A stretch of 30,561 nucleotides of DNA from Rhodovulum sp. (lineage in GTDB: Bacteria > Pseudomonadota > Alphaproteobacteria > Rhodobacterales > Rhodobacteraceae): the NCBI GenBank assembly GCA_020637615.1, contig JACKKC010000034.1:1-30561 (forward strand). The letters run 5' to 3'. The notes beneath the pieces were generated by a model that saw only the letters and a program-made list of their open reading frames with translations, was not told where the DNA came from and searched no databases. This document shows positions 1-6,610 of the stretch, piece by piece. A program made the translations under genes and the position numbers. Each line of letters begins with the position of its first letter. Within the stretch, counting starts at the first letter, position 1.

Positions 1-34
1 ACGCCCGAGGCCCGATTCATGGAAGGAACGCCCG

Positions 35-277
35 ATGAACGACTGGCTGCTCACGCTGAAGACAGCGACACCGCAGGAGGGCTATGAGCTGGCGGTCAGG
101 ATGGCGCGCGTCGCCGTCAGGATGACCCAGCCCGATGCCGGGGTCCGCGACCGGCTGCGGCCGGTCTATGCCGAGAACGCCGATGGCCTCATCGCCTCGA
201 GCCAGGTGGTCGCGACGCATTTCGCCACCGTGGCCGCGGCCAACGGCTACTGGAGGGGCGCCGATGGGCGGGATTGA
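35..277 (+). CDS. Small hypothetical protein upstream of DUF6522 gene
   Basis: An 80-residue soluble protein that I do not recognise. It starts MNDWLLTLKTATPQEGYELA and is mostly helical in composition, with no signal peptide, membrane segment or cysteine. An AAGGA ribosome site sits about 7 bases before the ATG at 35. Its 3' end overlaps the start of the next gene by 14 bases, so the two are probably translated together and may act together. The overlap and the ribosome site are what make it believable as a gene. The only other same-strand ORF over this interval is the longer upstream extension of the next gene. Function unknown. Confidence 0.6.
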   Translation: MNDWLLTLKTATPQEGYELAVRMARVAVRMTQPDAGVRDRLRPVYAENADGLIASSQVVATHFATVAAANGYWRGADGRD

Positions 278-560
278 GCGGGACGGCGAGGGCTTCGTGG
301 TCCCGGCCGGGACGCTCGCGGAGGCCTTCGGCGTGAGCGAGGAGGAGATCCGGGAGAAGATGCGCGACGAGAAGATCACCTCGCGATCCGAGATCGGCGT
401 GGGCGAGGACGAGGGCCTCTGGCGGCTGACCTTCATCTACGGGGATCGCGCCTGCCGGTTCATCGTCGACGAAACCGGCAGGATCCTCAAGCGCGCGGGC
501 TTCCCGATCCGTACGACACCCAAGGCCCCGTTCCGGAAGGAGGGCCTGCCGCGCGGCTGA
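264..560 (+). CDS. DUF6522 family protein
   Basis: A 98-residue protein starting MGGIERDGEGFVVPAGTLAE. It has the pattern I associate with DUF6522: an N-terminal ...IERDG..FVV.A strand, an AFGVSEEEIREKMRD helix, then ITSRSEIGVGEDEGLWRLTF and a basic tail. The family is small, cytosolic and without assigned function. I placed the start at the ATG at 264 rather than at the ATG at 135, because the family's usual N-terminus begins there and the upstream extension lies inside the preceding gene. The 14-base overlap with that gene suggests an operon. The call rests on memory of the family, not on a search. Confidence 0.7.
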   Translation: MGGIERDGEGFVVPAGTLAEAFGVSEEEIREKMRDEKITSRSEIGVGEDEGLWRLTFIYGDRACRFIVDETGRILKRAGFPIRTTPKAPFRKEGLPRG

Positions 561-900
561 CCGCACGAGCGCCGATCCCGCCGGCGCCAATGTGATGCAC
601 CGCTGCCGGACGGCGCGCACCTCTGCCCCGATCCTCCCCGAAAGGACCCTGGATCCCATCCCTTTCCGGTTTGATAGGTCCTGAGCCTTGGAGCAGGGCC
701 CTCGCCATCGCGGCATGCGCCGTGCAGGAGATGGCGGTACTCGGCATACGCCCGATGACGCGCGCCATCCGCCCCACGTTGCACGTGCAGAGGCGCGCGG
801 ATATGGCGATGCCGAACGAAGTGATCGCGCGAGCCATCAAGATTTCGCTCGCGACAGGCCAAGCGGGCTCCCCCGCCACCGGTAGCTCCTTCCGGAGGCC
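561..900. other. Gene-poor stretch, 340 bases
   Basis: No convincing gene. Open frames on both strands are short, overlap each other and lack a good ribosome site. I recognise no protein family here. It may be debris of the same phage-derived material seen just to the right. Confidence 0.4.
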
Positions 901-1065
901 TTACTCCTTTGTGGCCTTCTTCGCGGCGTGGTGAATGCGGCTATCCGCCCGCGCCTTCAGCTTGAAGTAAATCTTGTTTTATGCCTCGCGCACTTCGTCC
1001 CGCTTGCGCTGGGCCGTCGCGAGTTCGGCTGTCTCCTCGTGCGTCAGATGATCTTTCCATGCCAT
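901..1065 (-). pseudogene. Small phage-type hypothetical protein, split by an in-frame TAA
   Basis: On the minus strand an ATG at 1065 opens a frame beginning MAWKDHLTHEETAELATAQR. It stops at a TAA (979-981) after 28 codons, then continues in the same frame as NKIYFKLKARADSRIHHAAK to a TAA at 901-903. The two halves together give about 54 residues of charged, helical sequence. It resembles small proteins that I recall from alphaproteobacterial prophages (MAWKDHLTPEE-like N-terminus). One nonsense change would explain the split. The 28-residue product could still be made. Family membership is an inference. Confidence 0.4.
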
Positions 1066-1401
1066 CCAGCTTGGATGCCGTTTCTCGGCATGTTCTGCAA
1101 GCCGGTCTCATGCCTATTGGTGTACGCATTTCATTGGCGTACAAATCGCGCTGGTCGATGCATGGTCCATCGGGAGCGACGAGCGCACCCGGCGCGAGCC
1201 GGGCGGCCCCGGCGCATCTGAGGGTGATACGACGGATAACGATCTGATCGGTCCCGCCATCCGGATCCTCCAATTGGCGGTCAGTGCTGCGATACTGATC
1301 ACCGCCAGCCGGAGGAAGTCAGGCTCGGGGGACGGGCGAAAGCCCGGCCTCCATATCGAAAAATAGCGCGGCACCCCCCGTCGCGCAGGACGGAGGCACG
1401 G
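1066..1401. other. Gene-poor stretch with a short direct repeat
   Basis: No recognisable gene. A 10-bp near-identical direct repeat, ATTGGTGTAC at 1116-1125 and ATTGGCGTAC at 1133-1142, has a 17-base period. The minus strand has an open frame running through 1114-1273 that looks weakly protein-like, but I recognise no family and see no ribosome site. Confidence 0.3.
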
Positions 1402-1476
1402 ATGGACATCCTGCAGATCATCCTAGGCGTCGCAAATCTGGCGCTCCTGGTGCTGATCTATCGCCGCATGAACTGA
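1402..1476 (+). CDS. 24-residue single-span membrane miniprotein
   Basis: A short ORF that starts MDILQIILGVANLALLVLIY and ends RRMN. Almost the whole chain is one hydrophobic helix, about 18 residues long, followed by two arginines. That is the layout of a single-span membrane miniprotein with the positive end in the cytoplasm. A strong GGAGG ribosome site lies at 1392-1396, 5 bases before the ATG. A perfect 9-bp inverted repeat follows the stop. The combination of ribosome site, uninterrupted hydrophobic run and hairpin argues for a real gene. Toxic peptides of type I toxin-antitoxin systems look similar, which would fit the antitoxin-rich neighbourhood, but nothing here proves that. Confidence 0.5.
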   Translation: MDILQIILGVANLALLVLIYRRMN

Positions 1477-1483
1477 TCGCACC

Positions 1484-1510
1484 GCCGCGGGCGCCCCGTG
1501 TGCCCGCGGC
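1484..1510 (+). terminator. Hairpin after the miniprotein gene
   Basis: A perfect inverted repeat: GCCGCGGGC (1484-1492) and GCCCGCGGC (1502-1510) with a 9-base loop, starting 8 bases after the stop codon. Only TT follows, so intrinsic termination is possible but not certain. Confidence 0.35.
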
Positions 1511-1524
1511 TTCGCCCGGCGCCG

Positions 1525-1710
1525 CGCCCGCGCGATCGCGGTGCCCTCGTCGGCATCCGCCAGCACGCAGCGCCCGGCTGCGTTGCGATAGGCGTCCTGG
1601 CCCGCCGTGATCGTGTCGCCGGAAAGCCCGGTTTCCGTCGTGGCCTCGGTGATTGCGGTGGTGTTCGCGCCGCCCGGCAGCGAAGGTGTCTCGGTGATCT
1701 CGATGCGCCC
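1525..1710 (-). pseudogene. Remnant of a phage capsid decoration (cement) protein
   Basis: Read on the minus strand, this stretch gives about 62 residues including TGLSGDTITAGQDAYRNAAG followed by RCVLADADEGTAIARA. The motif ITAGQ.xY, a short gap, then LADAD and an alanine/threonine-rich run is typical of small capsid cement proteins in tailed-phage head modules, where the family usually continues GIAL. Here the frame instead runs into arginine-rich nonsense. No proper start codon is visible and the 5' end abuts the ribosome site of the plus-strand antitoxin gene at 1738. It is best read as a leftover of a prophage. The call is by pattern only. Confidence 0.4.
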
Positions 1711-1737
1711 AGCGAGCCGCAAGGAGAGGAGGATGCT

Positions 1738-2037
1738 GTGAGCCCCAAGAGAGCGATCAACGACGAAGAGGATGCCCGGATTCAGCGAATGATCGCAGGC
1801 GACCCGGACGCCCCCGAAGCGACGGATGAGCAGATCGCCCAGAAGAAGCCATTCGCCGAGGCTTTTCCCGAGCTGGCCGAAGCTATGCGGCGAAACCAGG
1901 GCGGGCGGCGGAAGTCCGCCAACCCCAAGGTCGTTATTTCGCTGCGCCTCGACTCCGAGGTGTCGGAAAAGATCAGGGCAACCGGCCCCGGCTGGCAGAG
2001 CCTCATCAATGAGGCATCGAAGAAGGCGCGCGTGTGA
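1738..2037 (+). CDS. brnA: BrnA-like antitoxin (ribbon-helix-helix), no BrnT partner visible
   Basis: A 99-residue protein. The N-terminal part is acidic (DPDAPEATDEQIAQKKPF, then EAFPELAEAMRRNQGGRRKS). The C-terminal part, NPKVVISLRLDSEVSEKIRA followed by TGPGWQSLINEASKKARV, is the ribbon-helix-helix DNA-binding fold of BrnA antitoxins. BrnA normally neutralises the RNase BrnT and represses the brnTA operon. I chose the GTG at 1738 because an AAGGAGAGGAGG ribosome site lies just upstream; the open frame itself extends to 1498. brnT usually sits immediately upstream, but nothing like it is found there. The stop overlaps a GTG in the next frame, so coupling to the following gene is possible. 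Confidence 0.7.
   Translation: MSPKRAINDEEDARIQRMIAGDPDAPEATDEQIAQKKPFAEAFPELAEAMRRNQGGRRKSANPKVVISLRLDSEVSEKIRATGPGWQSLINEASKKARV
1803..1835 (+). repeat. 33-bp direct repeat, copy 1 (antitoxin N-terminal module)
   Basis: Identical over 33 bases to 2405-2437, with weaker similarity continuing for about 60 bases. It encodes the PDAPEATDEQIAQ module shared by the two neighbouring antitoxin-like proteins, so part of one gene was duplicated or both derive from the same family. Confidence 0.85.
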
Positions 2038-2057
2038 GGCCGGATGGAGCAACCGCA

Positions 2058-2612
2058 GTGAAGAAGGAGCGCATCGTGATGCCGGCTGATCCCGACGACC
2101 CCGAGGACTTCGATGTCAGCGTCGAGGCGCTGGACCGTGCGCAGCGTGCCCAGCTGATCCGCCGGACCCGCACCCGCCTCGCCCTGTCCCAGGCCGAATT
2201 TGCCGCCCGGTTCCACGTGCCGGTCGGCACGCTCCGCGACTGGGAGCAGGCCCGGGCCACCGCGCCGGACTTCGCCGTGGCCTACGTCCGGGTTATCGCC
2301 AGGCACCCGGATATGGTCGCGCAGGCTGTGGCATGGGGCACCGCACCATCGACGAGAGGATCGCCAATGCCCGAGAACGAGCGATTGACAGGCCCCGCAT
2401 CCGGCCCGGACGCCCCCGAAGCGACGGATGAGCAGATTGCCCAGAGACAGCCATTCACCGAAGCCGATCCTGACCTGGCCGAAGCGATGTGGCGGAAACA
2501 GGTGGCGGACGAGGACGACGCCCCCGACCTGAGCACGCCTTACTGGCAGGAACGCTTCGCCAAGGTCAAGGTCCGACGCGGCAGGCCCAAGGACGGGTCT
2601 GGCGACACTTGA
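2058..2612 (+). CDS. HTH antitoxin-like protein with truncated BrnA-like tail
   Basis: A 184-residue protein in two parts. Residues about 1-95 are an XRE-type helix-turn-helix regulator (RTRLALSQAEFAARFHVPVG then TLRDWEQARA), of the kind found beside BrnT or RelE-type toxins. Residues about 103-184 begin MPENERLTGPASGPDAPEAT and match the N-terminal half of BrnA-like antitoxins up to VRRGRPK, where the chain stops just before the ribbon-helix-helix would start. The tail may once have been a separate gene starting at the ATG at 2367. I chose the GTG at 2058 because VKKERIV matches the family's usual MKKERIV start and GGAG lies 9 bases upstream. A GTG at 2034, overlapping the previous stop, is the alternative. 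No toxin gene is adjacent. Confidence 0.6.
   Translation: MKKERIVMPADPDDPEDFDVSVEALDRAQRAQLIRRTRTRLALSQAEFAARFHVPVGTLRDWEQARATAPDFAVAYVRVIARHPDMVAQAVAWGTAPSTRGSPMPENERLTGPASGPDAPEATDEQIAQRQPFTEADPDLAEAMWRKQVADEDDAPDLSTPYWQERFAKVKVRRGRPKDGSGDT
2405..2437 (+). repeat. 33-bp direct repeat, copy 2
   Basis: Second copy of the sequence at 1803-1835, in the same orientation and the same reading phase relative to its protein (PDAPEATDEQIAQ). Confidence 0.85.
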
Positions 2613-2621
2613 CAGGTACGG

Positions 2622-2672
2622 CGGTCTGGATGGCTGGATGGCGACTTCTGCGACGTTGACTTGGAGGACCAC
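2622..2672 (+). pseudogene. C-terminal stub of a HigB toxin gene
   Basis: In the frame of codon 2637 the DNA reads RSGWLDGDFCDVDLEDHL. HigB toxins of the RelE superfamily commonly end in W.DGDAYDVDL.DYH, immediately before higA. That is exactly the position here, directly upstream of an intact higA. The rest of the toxin is absent: the sequence to the left belongs to the truncated BrnA-like gene. This looks like a deletion that fused two toxin-antitoxin loci and removed the toxin. Confidence 0.45.
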
Positions 2673-2674
2673 CT

Positions 2675-2995
2675 TTGTTGGGCAATCCGCTTCTCAAGGG
2701 ACTCCGTCCCACGCATCCCGGCGAACTGCTTCGCGAGGACATTCTGCCGGCGCTCGGTCTTTCGAAGGCCGCGATCGCCAAGCGGCTCGGCATCTCCCGG
2801 GCCAGGCTCTACGCCACTCTCGGCGAGAAGGCTCCCGTCACCCCGGCGATGGCGCTCCGCCTTGCCCGTCTTATCGGCGGCAATGCCGAGATCTGGCTTA
2901 GCATGCAGCGTGCCTACGACCTGCGGACGCTCGAAGCCGAGAGGGCCGACGATCTCGCCGCGATCCAGCCGGTCGCAACCCGAGGCCGACCTTGA
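2675..2995 (+). CDS. higA: HigA family addiction-module antitoxin
   Basis: A 106-residue helix-turn-helix protein starting at a TTG at 2675 (MLGNPLLKGLRPTHPGELLR). RPTHPGELLREDILPALGLS followed by KAAIAKRLGISRARL and a conserved NAEIWLSMQRAYDL are hallmarks of HigA/VapI antitoxins. HigA normally binds the RNase HigB and represses the operon. TTGGAGG (2660-2666) is the ribosome site. The full domain is present and the length is normal for the family. The partner toxin upstream survives only as a short stub, so the protein is an orphan that could cross-act on a toxin elsewhere or act only as a regulator. Confidence 0.8.
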   Translation: MLGNPLLKGLRPTHPGELLREDILPALGLSKAAIAKRLGISRARLYATLGEKAPVTPAMALRLARLIGGNAEIWLSMQRAYDLRTLEAERADDLAAIQPVATRGRP

Positions 2996-3204
2996 TAGCG
3001 CTCGCCTGAGCGAATACGCTTCTGCCCGAGCGTCGGCCAGGAGGTTGCTTCGACGCCTCTCTAAGGGAATTGGCCCCGGTGAGTTCGTACTTGGTGGCGC
3101 TCGCATCTTCTTGCCTGAGAATATCCCGGTGTCAGGCCGTCTTCCTGCCTTGCCGGTGTTTGAGGCCAGCTTTGGGCAATTGGAACCCTGTGGATCCGGC
3201 CCGT

Positions 3205-3273
3205 TCATCGGCGCTCCTCCTGCTCGCGCAGCACCGCGATGCTCTGCGCTTCGGTAATCCTGCTCTTCTTCAC
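3205..3273 (-). pseudogene. IS3-family transposase OrfA, truncated N-terminus
   Basis: On the minus strand a GTG at 3273, preceded by a GAAGGAG ribosome site, reads VKKSRITEAQSIAVLREQEE then RR and stop (22 residues). MKKSRFTEEQIIAVLREQE is the standard start of IS3-group OrfA (helix-turn-helix, insN type). Only this tip remains, so the element is a fragment and cannot transpose. I could not define its terminal inverted repeat. Confidence 0.6.
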
Positions 3274-3720
3274 GTCCGTCTCCTTCGGATGACGGACTCT
3301 CACTCAGATCGAGGGACCAGAAAGGGGGCAGAGCAGCTTCCAGGCTCTGTGCCGAAGAACCTGAGCGACAGATGTGAGAGCGCGAAGCGACACTGATGGC
3401 AGTCAGGCATTTCAGCCCTTCCCCAATGCCTACTTGGGAGGATCATTGAGAGCTATGGAGTGGACATATTTTTTATCGCTTTCTCGCATGACCCGCTCTG
3501 AACTGCCACTTTCCGCACAAATCGGGTGTTTATACTGTCCTATCAACCGGATCTTCCGCGAAGAACGATGACTGGCTTGCGGCGGGGGGTCTCACCCGGC
3601 CGGCCATGTGGGAGGTCCTGCCAGTGTAGCCGCCGACGTGCCCGTGCCGATTATTGGATGGCCCGCGGCTCACCTGCGTCGAAATAGTCTCTACGCACCG
3701 TAGTGTGAGGAGACGGATGA
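3274..3720. other. Insertion-sequence debris without a gene
   Basis: Lies between the IS3 OrfA fragment and the IS110 remnant. The part around 3440-3570 is visibly richer in A and T than its surroundings. It probably holds the outer end of the IS3 element and the leader of the IS110 element, but I see no complete gene or clear terminal repeat. Confidence 0.4.
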
Positions 3721-3963
3721 ATGGACGCGTCGGCGATGGGGATGGAGCTTGGCAAGAACTCGTGCAGCGTCGCTGGTATGGACGAAGCCGGGAGCGTGGT
3801 CTTCCGCCGTCGGGCGGACCGAGCCGACTTGATGGTGATGGTGCGGCGAGACCCGTGCCGCATTGTCGCGATGGAAGCCTGCTGCGGGCGCATCGCCGGA
3901 GCGGGTCCTCCTTGAAGACGGCGACGAAGTGCGGCTTATGTCGCCCGAGTATGTCCGGCCGCA
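3721..3963 (+). pseudogene. IS110-family transposase, N-terminal fragment with frameshift
   Basis: The first frame from the ATG at 3721 reads MDASAMGMELGKNSCSVAGM, with VAMEACCG near residue 50. This matches the DEDD-type N-terminal domain of IS110 transposases (GMDLGKNSCSVVG...IVAMEACCG). It stops at 3913-3915. The homology resumes in another frame from about 3895 as EDGDEVRLMSPEYVRP, the next conserved block of the family. The usual continuation YVK..KNDDRDAE is missing. So the gene has one frameshift and a large C-terminal deletion and cannot be active. Confidence 0.7.
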
Positions 3964-4230
3964 ATCGCGACACCGCGTCGCTATCCGCCTGGACAATGGT
4001 TCCCGGAGTGGGTCGGCGGCGATTTCTGGCAGCTTCGCCGCTCCGGGCACCCACCAGGAGGACACGGGAGAAGTGCTGGGCACCGGGAACCGACCACCCA
4101 GTGGAGCACACCTGTCGTGTGCTCACGATGCGCGTCGTCTCCGGCGATACGAGGGCATGACGATCCGCCCACCTCGCGACGCCTAAGAATACATGAACAC
4201 GGTTTCGTGCGGGACGACCCGAAATCCTAG
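3964..4230. other. No gene recognised
   Basis: DNA between the IS110 fragment and the AlpA gene. Open frames on both strands are unlike any family that I know. Confidence 0.35.
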
Positions 4231-4276
4231 TCAGGGTGATTGTTAGGCATCGCAGCAACCGCTGGAGTCACCCTGA
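4231..4276 (+). promoter_or_regulatory. Inverted repeat overlapping the alpA start
   Basis: Perfect 9-bp arms, TCAGGGTGA (4231-4239) and TCACCCTGA (4268-4276), separated by 28 bases. The right arm ends on the A of the start codon and the GGAG ribosome site lies in the loop. It could be an operator bound by the regulator or an mRNA hairpin that limits its translation. Confidence 0.4.
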
Positions 4277-4512
4277 TGCCTTACACTCCCTACTACCCCG
4301 GATCGAAGCTTGCCGGCAGCCGGCTGCTCCGGATGAGTGACGTCGTCGAACTCATGGCGCTGAGCCGTGCCACCATCTACCGCCAGATCACCGCCGGAAG
4401 CTTTCCGGTCCCGATCAAGATCGCCGGGGCCTCCCGGTGGCTCGCCTCCGAGGTCACGGCCTTCATCGAAGGCCGGGTGGCGGAACGCGCGGAGCGCCCC
4501 GACCATGGCTGA
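4276..4512 (+). CDS. AlpA-family phage/island transcriptional regulator
   Basis: A 78-residue protein starting MPYTPYYPGSKLAGSRLLRM. RLLRMSDVVELMALSRATIY followed by RQITAGSFPVPIKIAGASRW is the winged MerR/Xis-like fold of AlpA regulators, including the FP.P..... .RW block. These proteins activate excision or integration genes of P4-like and other integrative elements. I used the ATG at 4276 because GGAG lies 8 bases upstream; an in-frame start at 4240 would add 12 unlikely residues. The 3' end overlaps the original start (4505) of the primase-like pseudogene by 8 bases, so the two formed an operon. This is one of the few genes of the element still intact. Confidence 0.75.
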   Translation: MPYTPYYPGSKLAGSRLLRMSDVVELMALSRATIYRQITAGSFPVPIKIAGASRWLASEVTAFIEGRVAERAERPDHG

Positions 4513-6610
4513 CGACGTGCTTGAGGCCGCGCTGACATAGGCCGCGGCCGGTATCCAGATGTTTCCCTGTCGTTCCGACAAGGCTCCGCTGATCAAGAAC
4601 CGCCGGCAGATCGCGACGACGGACGAAGCGACCATCCGGTCCTGGTGGGACGACTTGCCCGAGGCCCTCGTCGCCATTCCGGCTGGCGCAGGCGCGGGGC
4701 GGTTCGCGATCGACTTGGACGTAAAGAACGTTCGCCACGGCATCGCGGTCTATCGGGACCTGGGCGCGCCGAAGACCGAACTCGCTGTCCTGACGCTGTC
4801 CGGCGGCGGACACGCCTATTTCCGTTGACCCGGCGAGGGATGGGGCAATTGCGCGTCCAGGATCGGGCCCGGCATCGATACGCGCGGCGAAAGCGGCTAC
4901 GTCATCGCCTCGCCCAGCAGGATCGGCGGCAAGCCGTATCGCTGGGGCAGCCCCGCCATGCAGGCGGCACCGCTGCGCGGCGACGTGCCCGAATTACCCG
5001 AGGTCGTGCGGGCCAGGTTCGCCGACACGGTGCGCCCGCCCGCCCTCCGCCCCGGCAAGCCCTGCGAAAACTGGGCCAGCAAGGCCCTGCGGCAGGAGGC
5101 CTCCGCCGTCGAGAGCGCTCCCGAGGGGGAGCGGAACGACTGCCTGAACCGGGCGGCTTTCAACCTCGGCCAGATCGTGGCCGGGGGCAGCCTCGATGAG
5201 TCCGAGGTCGAGGCATGCCTTCTCGGAGCCGCGCTCAAGGCGGGTCCGGATGAGGCCCCGGGTGCGCAACACGATCGCATCCGGCCTTGGCGGCGGGGCG
5301 AAGCAGCCGCGCGGACCTGCCGGCGAGGTGAGCCCGACCGACGACGAGTCCGAGGCCTGGCCGGTGCCTGACCTGACCATCCTGCAGACGGCGCGCCATG
5401 ACCCGCCACCGCTGCCGGTGCCGGCGATCTTCGGCGACGCCTGGGGGCAATGGATCGAGGCTGCCGCCGAGGGCAAGGGCGCGCCCTGCGACTATGTGGC
5501 GGGCGCGCTTCTTGCCGTGGCCGGCAGCCTGATCGGCAAATCCCGCTGGGCGCATCCCTACGGAGACTGGCGGGAACCGCCGGTGATCTGGTCGGTGCTT
5601 GTCGGCAACCCCAGTTCCCGGAAGAGCCCTGGCCTCGACGCGGTGCGCGCGCCGCTGGAGGCGCTCTCGGACCGCCTCATGACGGCCGCTGCGCCCGCTC
5701 TCGAGGCCTGGCGCAAGCGGAAGGAAATTGCGGACCTGCACGACGCTGCCTGGCGCGAGAAGTACAAGCAGGCGGTCAAGAAGCGCGAGTCGCTTCCAAC
5801 CTACCCTGCCGAGGCGGATGCCGGCGACGAGCCCCTGGGTCCGGTCCTCGAAATCAACGACGCGACGGTCGAGGGCCTGACGAAGTTTCTTGCCCGGCAG
5901 CAGCGGGGCACGCTGGTGGTTCGCGACGAGCTCGCCGGCTGGCTCGGGGGCATGAACCGCTACCACGGCGGCAGCTCGGATCGTCCGTTCTGGATCGAGG
6001 CCTATTGCGGACGGCGGCACGCCGTCGATCGAGTGTCCAGGGATGGGGAGGAGGTCCGGCGTCTGTCGGTGTCGCTCGTCGGATGCATCCAGCCCGAGCC
6101 GCTGAGCAGCCTGCTGCTGAAACCCGACGACGACGGCATGGTCGCCCGCTTCTGTCCCTTCTGGCCCCTTTTGTCACCGCCCAAGCGGCCGGTGCGGATG
6201 TCCGACAGCGGCTTTGCGGAGCAGGCCTTCGGCAGGCTCCACGGCCTGAAGATGCCGACCGACTATGAAGGTGATCCCAAGCCGGATTTCATTCCCTTCT
6301 CGGAGACCGCCCAGGCCCGGCTGGATGCCTTCACCCGGGAGGCCTTCGAATGGGAGAAGGAAGCTGAAGGTTCCGGACTGCTCGTCTCCTTCATTGGAAA
6401 GACCAACGGATTGAGCGTCCGTATCGCACTGATCCTGACCTTTCTCGATTGGGCCGCGAGCGACCAGATCGATCCGCCGGTCGAGATCTCCGAGGACTAC
6501 TGCCTCCGGGCCGTCGGGTTCGTTCGTGACTACGCCCTCCCATGGCCCGCATGACCTATGCCGAGGCTGCACTGAAGCCGGTGGATCGGGCGGCGGTCAT
6601 GGGCGGTAGA
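4505..6610 (+). pseudogene. Primase-polymerase / DUF3987 helicase-like replication protein, broken
   Basis: One long gene can be followed through four lesions. It starts MADDVLEAALT at 4505 and hits a TAG at 4538-4540. It continues as a Prim-Pol domain (FAIDLDVKNVRHGIAVYRDL, LSGGGHAYFR) to a TGA at 4826-4828, then on in frame (IGPGIDTRGESGYVIASPSR). An extra C near 5258 moves the reading into the DUF3987 domain (VRNTIASGLGGGAKQPRGPA, GNPSSRKSPGLDAV, VVRDELAGWLGGMNRYHGG). A base missing near 6540 shifts it again, giving MARMTYAEAALKPVDRAAVM. The largest intact piece is 5196-6554. Such proteins replicate plasmids, phages and integrative elements. The C-terminus appears deleted and joined to the integrase remnant. 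Confidence 0.8.

Noticed and set aside
1498..1740. Longer start for the BrnA-like protein at 1498
   Set aside because: The extra 80 residues are Arg/Gly/Pro-rich, match no BrnA N-terminus and lie opposite the phage cement remnant. The GTG at 1738 has a strong ribosome site.
3530..4258. 242-residue minus-strand frame
   Set aside because: Covers the IS110 fragment and unrelated flanks, with no motif and biased composition.
4538..4828. Recoding of TAG and TGA (pyrrolysine or selenocysteine) in the primase-like gene
   Set aside because: Two different stop codons plus two frameshifts in the same gene point to decay. No hairpin of the selenocysteine type was seen and the family needs neither residue.
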